Positions 57,061 through 64,000 of a stretch of 64,000 bases of DNA are shown piece by piece (within the stretch, counting starts at the first letter, position 1; every line of letters begins with the position of its first letter). Both the position numbers and the translations under genes were made by a program. The DNA is from Patagioenas fasciata (Eukaryota; Chordata; Aves; Columbiformes; Columbidae): assembly GCF_037038585.1 (NCBI RefSeq), contig NC_092541.1:6310945-6374944 (forward strand), read 5' to 3'. The notes beneath the pieces were generated by a model, which had not been told where the DNA came from, searched no databases, and saw only the letters and a list, made by a program, of their open reading frames with translations.

Positions 57061-57569
57061 GTCAGTTAATGCATCTGTAGTTCCAATCTTATCTGACAGT
57101 TAAGTCCTAAGGTTGTGTTGCAACTTGACAAGAAAAGGAACTGGTTAGCCGAAATGCATAGTACTGATTTAATTGTGTAGAACATCTATCATTGTGAAAA
57201 AAAAACACCCATACATGGAAATCTGGATCAAGAGGAAAGGGGACTTCATTCGTTACTCTGCCTCTAGACCAGGTTCATGTTCTTGTTCCCATCCCTTTTT
57301 GCCATTCCAGCAAAAGGTTTTGGGGTAGGGATCACGATGTGTTCCCTCGTAACTAAGGGGTAATTTCTACCATTTCTGGTATCTGAGGGGGCTCTACTAA
57401 AATCTAGTTATCCCCATGCCTTTGAATGCTCAAAAAGTATTATATGGAGATAGAGCTAGAGAGGTCTGTGGAAATCTGTATGGGGACTTAGAGCTTCTCT
57501 CAGACACAGAACCATGACTGAATGTACCCAAGCCCTCCAGCAGCCACTGAGGTGTTTGAATGCAGAGGC
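57061..57569. other. Spacer, no clear J
   Basis: A frame with FGVG occurs near 57318-57350 but without heptamer and in the wrong splice phase (see rejected items). Otherwise nothing was recognised. Confidence 0.45.
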
Positions 57570-57597
57570 CCATTTTGCAAAGCTCTGTCACACGGTG

Positions 57598-57660
57598 CTG
57601 GTGCTGGAGGATGGCAAAAACTCACATGGGGAAGTGGAACGAAACTGCTCGTTGCCCCAG
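57598..57660 (+). CDS. TRAJ: Jα segment 23 (WGSG motif)
   Basis: Reads GAGGWQKLTWGSGTKLLVAP plus one base; donor GTGAGC at 57661. Trp replaces Phe in the core motif, as in a few mammalian Jα, so it is probably functional. Heptamer CACGGTG (57591-57597), 12-bp spacer, weak nonamer CCATTTTGC (57570-57578). Confidence 0.9.
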
Positions 57661-58145
57661 GTGAGCTGTTTTTTCTTTTGTGGGTCAAGGCTGACTCAAT
57701 AGAGATGGCACTGTCCTCTACCTTCAAAAATAACAGTGTAGTGGCTCTGCGGAGCAATTTGGGATTGTTTTAGTATTCCCTGGAGATGAGCATTAGCTTT
57801 GCTTTTTAACAAATGCATGCTAGAAATGCATCTAATGTGGGGAAAAGAAGCAAGTGAAAAGTGAAGAGGAGTGAAATACAAGAGCTCCACATGAAAAAAG
57901 AACAAACAACTAATGGTCATTCACTAGTGATGTAGGATTAGATTGGTCTAGGAGGGACATGGAAATGCAATTGCCTTGTGGCTTTTCCTAGTGGAGTTAA
58001 TGAGACTGTAGTACAGGAAGGATGAAGAGTAGGCAATGGACATGGAGGTCAGACATAACACATTGCAAGAGAGTGAGTAGAGAAGTGGAAGGATTCCCTT
58101 GAGGACAAGTATTCAGGTGGATGCGGGTGCATAGGAGCGCATGAA
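57661..58145. other. Spacer, no J recognised
   Basis: Nothing recognisable in this stretch. Confidence 0.5.
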
Positions 58146-58172
58146 GGTTTTTGCAATGAAAAAAACAGAGTG

Positions 58173-58230
58173 TCTATGAATATCTACCAACTGAGGCTTA
58201 GACATGGAACTAGGCTGGTGGTAAAACCAA
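58173..58230 (+). pseudogene. TRAJ: Jα segment 24 (LRHG motif)
   Basis: Reads YQLRLRHGTRLVVKP plus one base; donor GTAAGA at 58231. FGXG is LRHG. Good nonamer GGTTTTTGC (58146-58154), but the heptamer CAGAGTG (58166-58172) comes after only 11 bp. A decaying J. Confidence 0.82.
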
Positions 58231-58560
58231 GTAAGATTTCTGAGTTGTGGGACACAGGGTGGTTCAGGGGGTAAATTCAATCCACCCAGAGCCGAGGCAA
58301 AATGCAGTTCAGAATCAGGCTGTTATAAAAAAAAAAAAAAAAAGTAATTAACAGCGATCCCTTGTTTGCTGTAGTATCTGTTTGATATTGTAGAACAGGA
58401 GAGGTGGTCTGCAGTGTAATGATGTATAGAACACCAGCTGTAGAACTTACCTCCGAAAGAACCTTTCAGCTGTGGCAACTTCTGTAGGTGCAAGCAACTT
58501 ATTTTCCCCCTGTGAACAGTTTCATGCTTGCAACACTGTCAAAGCAAACTTTGTGTTGTG

Positions 58561-58625
58561 GTATTCCTTCCAGAAGTTTAATAAACTCGTATTTGGAGGA
58601 AGAACTAACCTTCTTCTTTCTCCAG
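58561..58625 (+). pseudogene. TRAJ: Jα segment 25 (FGGR motif)
   Basis: Reads KFNKLVFGGRTNLLLSP plus one base; donor GTGTGT at 58626. The second Gly is Arg. The heptamer is poor (TGTTGTG, 58554-58560) and no nonamer is seen at 12 bp. Confidence 0.78.
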
Positions 58626-59310
58626 GTGTGTGAACTTTGCAAGTTAGGTAAATGCATAACTAAGTTAAGTACACTCAGGTTTGAAAAAATATTCACAGAT
58701 AACTCCATAGTTAATTTCTTTCCGTAGTTGTGAATAAAAATATGGATAAGACAATGTGTCTGTAACTATAAACAAGGCAGGATTTCCTGATAGCTCCTTG
58801 TATTTGTAGATACACAGTGTAACAACACTAAATGAAACTTTAAATATCAATTATTCTTTCCTTGAAAATTGTGAGTATATACTCACTCTCAGGAAGCTCA
58901 CCTGAGCATTTGAATCAGAAACTCCAAGCAGAATTTCTCACTACTTCAGTAATTAAATCTCTAGTAAATTTTCAACGATAATTGCACATTCTCTATGAGT
59001 TTTTAGTCTTTCAAATAGGAAAAAAGAGCTGAGAAGTGTAAAGGACTCTTAGGAGTTGGCCAAAACAATCTTTTCCTGCATTTTAAGAGAGTGAAAGGAA
59101 CTGTAAACATATCTCCTACAGCTTAGATGTTATCTCTTTTTTCTCAGAAATTAAATCTCATTTTTGTTTTGGGATTGAGAGAAAACTGCATTGCAATCTG
59201 GGCTGTGCAGGAAGAATGACAGAGAGATGTCACCGGTGTTTGGATTTTGTTTGCTCACTAACTAATGAATTTACTATGATCTCATTCTCCATTTGGATTA
59301 CAGCTCTTCA
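58626..59310. other. Spacer, no J recognised
   Basis: AT-rich; nothing recognisable. Confidence 0.5.
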
Positions 59311-59369
59311 GAAACAGGGGCCTATAACAGGTTGAATTTTAGGAAGGATTCTGGGCTTGGCAGACACCA
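59311..59369 (+). pseudogene. Jα relic 26
   Basis: Ends in a GTGAGT donor (59370) and shows YNRLNF in one frame and LGRILGLADT in the splice-compatible frame, consistent with a frameshifted J. No RSS is visible. Confidence 0.4.
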
Positions 59370-59374
59370 GTGAG

Positions 59375-60180
59375 TGAGGTTTTGATGCATTGTGCCCCAA
59401 TCTCCATTTCTGTGTGAATGCATTTTTCCAGTTATGTATCACTTGGTTTACAGAGCTTCCAGCATGCTAAGCCTGTTTATATCGTACAAAACGAGCAAGT
59501 TGTGCACATTGGCAGCATCCATTTGGACACTTCTGGCAAAATTACCAGAGTTTGACTCCAACTGGTATCTGTTTGCAATGTGGTTTTGCAGGGAGTTTGG
59601 TGAAGTTGTGGTTGTTGTTGTTCTTTTTCCATTTACTGTCTCAGAGGCAAACTATGGGGAATGCATGGCCTGAATTCAGTTTATGATATTGGATGTTTCT
59701 GCATGCTATTTTTCAGCCCTTCTCACAATAATCATGCTATTCAGGTTCTTCCGCTATTTACTGCAACTCAAGTGGCATGATACAAGTTCACATTTCATAG
59801 TGACAACCCCCTCAGAGTGGACACGGGAAGTATTAATGAATACAATGTGAAGTGCAGCCTTCAAAGTAGAATGAACAATGGAAGGGAAGAAAGCAGAAAG
59901 GTAGCGCAAACTGGTCAGACTATATTTAAAAAACTGGCTGGAATAACGTGCTCTTTCTCTTTTGCACAACAGTATAAGACTAAACCACTTTGGCACTTCG
60001 TTGTCCTGAAAGGTCCCCGTGCCAGTGAATGACTGGTATTCCCCAAGCAGTGTGAGAAAACCACCCCTGAGTTTTTATCTTCCACTGCTCTCTGTGTCAC
60101 AGTTCCCAAGGCAAATGGCATCTCCTGTCCAAGAGGCTCATCCTTCTCCCCACAAGAGGGGTAAGAGAACAGACTGAGCC
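59375..60180. other. Spacer, flank of duplicated module
   Basis: No J in the left part. The right part (about 59940-60180) is related to 56080-56310, the upstream flank of segment 20, so it belongs to the second copy of the two-J module. Confidence 0.6.
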
Positions 60181-60211
60181 TTGGGTTCTTGTTAGGGTGT
60201 GTAGCATTGTG

Positions 60212-60274
60212 TGAACAACTACTATACTGGAAAACCACAGTTTGGGCCAGGGACAAAGCTTCATGTTCTGCCAG
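60212..60274 (+). CDS. TRAJ: Jα segment 27
   Basis: Reads NNYYTGKPQFGPGTKLHVLP plus one base; donor GTATGT at 60275. RSS: nonamer GGTTCTTGT (60184-60192), 12-bp spacer, CATTGTG (60205-60211). Paralogue of segment 20: identical from KPQ onward, but different and one codon longer at the 5' end, which enters CDR3. Confidence 0.94.
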
Positions 60275-60497
60275 GTATGTTTTCTTCTCCTGCATCTCCA
60301 ATTTATGCTGTCTCCTCTTGCTGCATTCCCACTTTTAGTCAGTTTAAGACCAAAAAGAGAAGTCAGGGGTGCAGTTGGAAGGGATGGAGGGAGAATTTGT
60401 TTTTTCCTGGTCTTGGCATGGCTGGGCAAAGACTTGGGGAGAGGAGCTGCTTCTGCAGTGGCTTGATGGGCTTTTTGTTACAGAAGGAAATGCTGTG

Positions 60498-60562
60498 TGA
60501 TTATACCAACAGCTACAACAAGGTGATCTTTGGCTCAGGGACCAGACTGTCCATCCAACCCA
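60498..60562 (+). CDS. TRAJ: Jα segment 28
   Basis: Reads NSYNKVIFGSGTRLSIQP plus one base; donor GTGAGT at 60563. RSS: nonamer GCTTTTTGT (60470-60478), 12-bp spacer, TGCTGTG (60491-60497). Paralogue of segments 21 and 37. Confidence 0.94.
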
Positions 60563-60879
60563 GTGAGTGTGTAGCTTGCCATTGATCTTCCGTCTGTCTG
60601 GCTTGTAAAAGGACTGCTTTTATATTTATCGCTTTTTTTTTTTTTTTACCTTTGTACACCTGAAATGCCCTCTCTCCCTTCACACACTCTGGGGATGCAT
60701 TCAGTGCAGTCTTTAATGAGGTTGTTGTTGGACAGAGCAAACCTCAACTTCAGATCTGCATGATTTTGGGGAAAATGTTCCCTGTGCCTTACTGGGAAGG
60801 TCCTTGTCCACCACTCTGACAGCTTCCTTGCTATGGGAGATGAGAGCAGAACATTTGTGTAATGGCTTTTGTTACAGTG

Positions 60880-60937
60880 AGTGTCAAGGGGAACGGTTAC
60901 ACCTTTGGAGCTGGGACAAAGCTAAGTGTGAAGCCTT
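60880..60937 (+). CDS. TRAJ: Jα segment 29
   Basis: Reads SVKGNGYTFGAGTKLSVKP plus one base; donor GTGAGT at 60938. RSS: nonamer CATTTGTGT (60852-60860), 12-bp spacer, TACAGTG (60873-60879). Confidence 0.9.
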
Positions 60938-60939
60938 GT

Positions 60940-61468
60940 GAGTGCTGTCTAAGCTACTCCTAGCCCTGCAGGGCAATGCAGAAATGTGCAAGGCAGGAAT
61001 GTCAGGGGGTACATTTTGGGAAGCCTTCCTGTGATCACGCATAACCCTGTGCCCTTTCTCTGAGAATGGAAAAGCTGTGAGCTGCTGTGGATGGAGAGGG
61101 GACAGGGCAGAAGGTTTGTCTTTGGGAAGGAGAGAAAGCTCTTTACAAAGGCATGGAAGTGCTGTGAGATGGAGAGAAATGCCTTGGTCTCATCAGAAGA
61201 GTCTGAGCAGCACTGGCTGCTTCGAATGGGACTCAAAGGATGAGCTGCAACCCTTGTTGGAGCAAGAACAGCTGTGTGTTAGCTCAGTGTGTGTGGAAGG
61301 ATGCTATCATAGCTCAGGAGTTAGCGATTTCCTTTGCCTTTCACCCTTTTTTCCATACACAGCTGGAAAAGACAAGTGTCAGACTCTTTTGCAGGTGACT
61401 GTGGTTCCTTTCTGCTAGCTGTGGGGTTGTTGTAGGGCTGTCCATGGCTGTGTCAGTTTGCTGGGGCA
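60940..61468. other. Spacer, no J recognised
   Basis: No J core was recognised between segment 29 and relic 30. Confidence 0.5.
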
Positions 61469-61518
61469 GGTTTTTGTAAGCTCAAGTTCAGGCATGGAAG
61501 TACTTTCTGTGACACTCT
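61469..61518 (+). pseudogene. Jα relic 30
   Basis: A perfect nonamer GGTTTTTGT (61469-61477) is followed by a short remnant reading EVLSVTL and a GTAAGT donor (61519). The remnant resembles the end of segments 14 and 15 (VLSVIP). The core FGXG has been deleted. Confidence 0.6.
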
Positions 61519-61659
61519 GTAAGTATCTCTGTGTTAACTGGCTGTTAGTGTGCCCCAAAGGTGCACGATGGTTTCCCGCCTTGGTCTCTGTGCGACACCT
61601 TGTCCTATTTTCTGGAGTACAAGCTGTGTGCGGTTTTGGTTAGTGGATGTGTCCCTCTG

Positions 61660-61726
61660 TGACTTCAGCATTCACCTGGAAAGTTGTCTTTGGGAGTGGG
61701 ACACAACTGATGGTAAAACCCTATAG
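61660..61726 (+). pseudogene. TRAJ: Jα segment 31 (intact core, shifted splice phase)
   Basis: Reads AFTWKVVFGSGTQLMVKP with intact FGSG, but three extra bases move the GT donor to 61727, so two bases instead of one follow the last full codon. Splicing there would put Cα out of frame. RSS: nonamer GGTTTTGGT (61632-61640), 12-bp spacer, degraded heptamer CCCTCTG (61653-61659). Paralogue of segment 9. Confidence 0.82.
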
Positions 61727-62168
61727 GTAGAAAGCAAACCTGAAGTTGCAATGGTAGGAAAGTCACACCCATTAACTGGGAAAACAAAACAGCTGAGTTG
61801 TTAGGAACTGGTCTGCAGAGGGATGGAGTGTGTGTTTGCACAGGCACACATGTCGAGAGTTATAGCAACCAGAACAAAGAAAGACTTTTTGAAGGTGTTT
61901 AGTGTGTGCAGGAGATTCCAGGGGAAGATCTCCGCTTTTAGGGCTGTTATTTCAGGGCCGTGGTAGGAGCTGTGTTCATGATCCTGCATGCTTTCTCTGC
62001 ATGGGACAAGGATGCACTCAAGGCTCATCTCAATCAGAGCTGAAACAGATGACCAGCTGTGGCTGTTGTTAAAGAAAACCCTAGCCCCAGGGCACAGCTT
62101 TGGAAGAAAGAAGCTAGAGCAGGAAAGATGTGACCTACTGGGTTTTTGTTGTGAAGGCAAACACTGTG

Positions 62169-62228
62169 TGACTACTGATGTCAACCGAGTCACCTTTGGA
62201 GGTGGAACTCAGCTAAGGATAAATCCCA
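62169..62228 (+). CDS. TRAJ: Jα segment 32
   Basis: Reads TTDVNRVTFGGGTQLRINP plus one base; donor GTAAGT at 62229. Perfect 12-RSS: GGTTTTTGT (62141-62149) and CACTGTG (62162-62168). Paralogue of segment 10. Confidence 0.95.
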
Positions 62229-62758
62229 GTAAGTTTCAAAGCCTTTTCCTGCTCCGCTTGGTGGAACAGTTTTGTGGTCATGAACTAGTGTAATTAAGCA
62301 GAGGGAGATGGGTTCAATCTGTGGGGCTTTTTGCTCTATTTTTTTTGTGATGGCAGTAGAGACCTTGATTCAGCAAGGCGATGAATTCACTCCTTCTCCT
62401 TACTCCTGCCAGCTCCTGCTCTCTGTCTTTCACATAAGCAGACTGGGATCCCGAATCCTCTTGCTCAGGGATCGACATTTTGTGCCATGGCCACCCACAG
62501 TTGTGAGAATTGGCATGGGCTGCTGATGTCTCTGTCTAGCACAGCCCTGGGGGATGGTCCTTTGCTCTGCTGAAGAAAGGCTGAATTAATACTGCTCTTG
62601 GTATCACCACAATTGTAGTTGTCATCCCGCCTCTAGATGAGAATCCTGAGAAATTTGTTATCAAGGCTACAGTTGTTCCTGGCTTCAAACGTGTGGTGTG
62701 GATGGGAAGGAGTTGATCTCCTGGAGATCAGTTGTAGAGTAACTGGCATGAGAGCTGT
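62229..62758. other. Spacer, no J recognised
   Basis: Non-coding; the part near 62430-62520 is related to 51640-51710, part of the duplicated block. Confidence 0.55.
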
Positions 62759-62786
62759 GGTTTTTGCTGAGCTGTGGAGGACTGTG

Positions 62787-62846
62787 TGAACAGAGGGAAC
62801 TACAAACTGGTGCTGGGGACAGGGACACGCCTGGTAGTGACGCCCA
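62787..62846 (+). CDS. TRAJ: Jα segment 33 (LGTG motif)
   Basis: Reads NRGNYKLVLGTGTRLVVTP plus one base; donor GTGAGT at 62847. RSS: nonamer GGTTTTTGC (62759-62767), 12-bp spacer, GACTGTG (62780-62786). The core Phe is Leu. It has no counterpart in the other copy of the duplicated block. Confidence 0.87.
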
Positions 62847-63160
62847 GTGAGTACAGCTGCTGCCCAGCTCGGGGTATTTCTTGTGATATCGTATCCCAAT
62901 CCTGCCTCTCAAACTCTCTGAGCATGTAGTCTCTTTCCAACCTACCCTTCTTTTCCTTGCAAGAGGATCAGGTCTTGCTTTGGCAGAAGTGTGCAGCACT
63001 GCATGGTGGTGTAGTACAGTGTAAACATTTCTGGAAGTCTGCTGGGAGTTTTCTGCTCATGGGGGACTAAGCCAGGGGTTCAGCTCCCCAGGACCAGGAG
63101 ATGCCTTTCACTGTAAGGATAGGGACGAGACGTGTTCTTGTTGAGGTGAAAACCACTGTG

Positions 63161-63214
63161 TGAACTACGGCAAGATCACACTTGGCAAAGGAACACGACT
63201 TCAGGTTTTGCCTA
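63161..63214 (+). CDS. TRAJ: Jα segment 34 (LGKG motif)
   Basis: Reads NYGKITLGKGTRLQVLP plus one base; donor GTAAGT at 63215. RSS: TGTTCTTGT (63133-63141), 12-bp spacer, perfect CACTGTG (63154-63160). Close paralogue of segment 11 with the same Leu for Phe; frame, RSS and donor are all kept. Confidence 0.88.
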
Positions 63215-63310
63215 GTAAGTGCCACCACTTTCTTGTAGTTTCCTTCCACATGTGGTAAAGCTACTCACTGTCCAATGGGCAGCAGGATTTCCATCTTCTC
63301 TCTTCCTGGT

Positions 63311-63350
63311 CATTTCTTTAGCTATGGAACAAGACTTTACCATTAGGCCA
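63311..63350 (+). pseudogene. Jα relic 35
   Basis: TTTAGCTATGGAACAAGACT followed by TAG in frame and CCATGT at the end is a decayed copy of the FGSGTRLTVKP part of segment 12. It lies just after segment 34, as segment 12 lies after segment 11. Confidence 0.7.
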
Positions 63351-63449
63351 TGTCCTGTCCAAGGGGCTCATCCCTCTCCTCATAAGGAGACTGAAGGGGG
63401 TGAGTATCAGGCTGAGCTTTAGTTTCTTGTAAAAGTGTGTAGCATTTGT

Positions 63450-63508
63450 TAACTTCAACACAGGAAGACTTCAGTTTGTGCCAGGGACGAAGCTGCATGT
63501 TCTGCCAA
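63450..63508 (+). pseudogene. TRAJ: Jα segment 36 (FVPG motif)
   Basis: Reads NFNTGRLQFVPGTKLHVLP plus one base; donor GTATAT at 63509. The first Gly of FGPG is Val. RSS: nonamer GTTTCTTGT (63422-63430), 12-bp spacer, poor heptamer CATTTGT (63443-63449). Third copy of segment 20. Confidence 0.85.
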
Positions 63509-63725
63509 GTATATTTTTTTCTCCTGTTTCTCCACTTCACACTGTCTCCTCTTACTGCTTTCACACTTTTAACCAAATTGATACCAAAAGGAGAAGTCAG
63601 AGGTGCAGCTGGAAGGCACAGAATAGTTTTTTTCCTGGCCTCGTCATGGCTGGGTAAAGGCTCGGGGAGAGGCGCTGCTTCTGAAATGGCTTACTGGGCT
63701 TTTTGTTATGGAAGGAAATGCTGTG

Positions 63726-63790
63726 TGATTATGGCAGTGGCTACAACAAGCTGACCTTTGGCTCAGGGACCAGACTGTCCGTCCAGCCCT
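63726..63790 (+). CDS. TRAJ: Jα segment 37
   Basis: Reads SGYNKLTFGSGTRLSVQP plus one base; donor GTGAGT at 63791. RSS: GCTTTTTGT (63698-63706), 12-bp spacer, TGCTGTG (63719-63725). Third copy of segment 21 and the last J in the window; the cluster probably continues. Confidence 0.95.
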
Positions 63791-64000
63791 GTGAGTGTGC
63801 AGCTTTCCTGTGTGTCTGCTGTCAAAAATCCTTGAACATCCACTGGAGCACCCTGTAGAAAACCTTGTTGTATCTGAGTCATGTAACAGATGGGAAGGAG
63901 AACATAGCTGTTATTTAATTCAGTGCAGACAATTAAAACACTCAGGGGACTTTCTGAGGTGGTAGGCACGGACAAAGGGTCCCACTTGGATGAGAAACTT

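Noticed and set aside
57300..57352. FGVG motif followed by GTAACT, resembling a J
   Set aside because: There is no heptamer at the right place, the Thr after FGXG is missing and the donor would be in phase 0 instead of phase 1.

Overview
The window is a stretch of an avian T-cell receptor alpha/delta (TRA/TRD) locus, read left to right in transcriptional order on the + strand. The bird assignment rests on many CR1 LINE fragments, a mariner fragment, immunoglobulin-heavy-like V genes (VHδ) in a TCR delta locus, and the layout of two D, two Jδ and one Cδ known from birds. I cannot name the species. Neither Cα nor any intact conventional Vα/Vδ lies in the window, so the locus continues past both ends.

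Region 1 (about 1-17.75 kb) holds V genes. Two VHδ genes look intact (leader at 7142 with V exon 7598-7904; leader at 12667 with V exon 13075-13381). Each has a GC-rich leader region and a 23-bp-spacer recombination signal (RSS). They lie in a tandem duplication of about 2.8 kb. Around them are several dead V genes: a VHδ with a stop (501-1130), a VHδ fused to a CR1 element (1829-2112), two older VH relics (2550-2748, 3349-3664), an orphan V 3' end next to an LTR (15558-15610), a conventional Vα/Vδ-type pseudogene (16023-16315) and a divergent VH pseudogene (17396-17704).

Region 2 (17.8-25.5 kb) is rich in CR1 and mariner debris and carries two textbook Dδ segments (cores 20059-20070 and 25525-25541), each with a 12-RSS on the left and a 23-RSS on the right. 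Region 3 (25.9-32.6 kb) has two Jδ segments and the complete Cδ gene: Ig-domain exon, hinge exon, transmembrane exon and a probable 3'UTR exon with a poly(A) signal.

Region 4 (32.6-44.7 kb) is a gene-free spacer with one CR1 copy; no inverted V gene was recognised. Region 5 (44.7-64 kb, with one relic at 42.2 kb) is the Jα cluster: 37 J-like segments counted, about 18 intact by motif, 5' 12-RSS and splice donor, four more with Leu for the FGXG Phe, and the rest damaged or relic. Many are paralogues made by nested tandem duplication.

Together the parts obey the 12/23 rule: V (23) to D (12), D (23) to Jδ (12), then splicing to Cδ; the Jα segments (12) would receive V genes (23) and splice to a Cα outside the window. 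All intact J segments end with one nucleotide after the last codon (phase 1), matching Cδ exon 1, which starts in the same phase.
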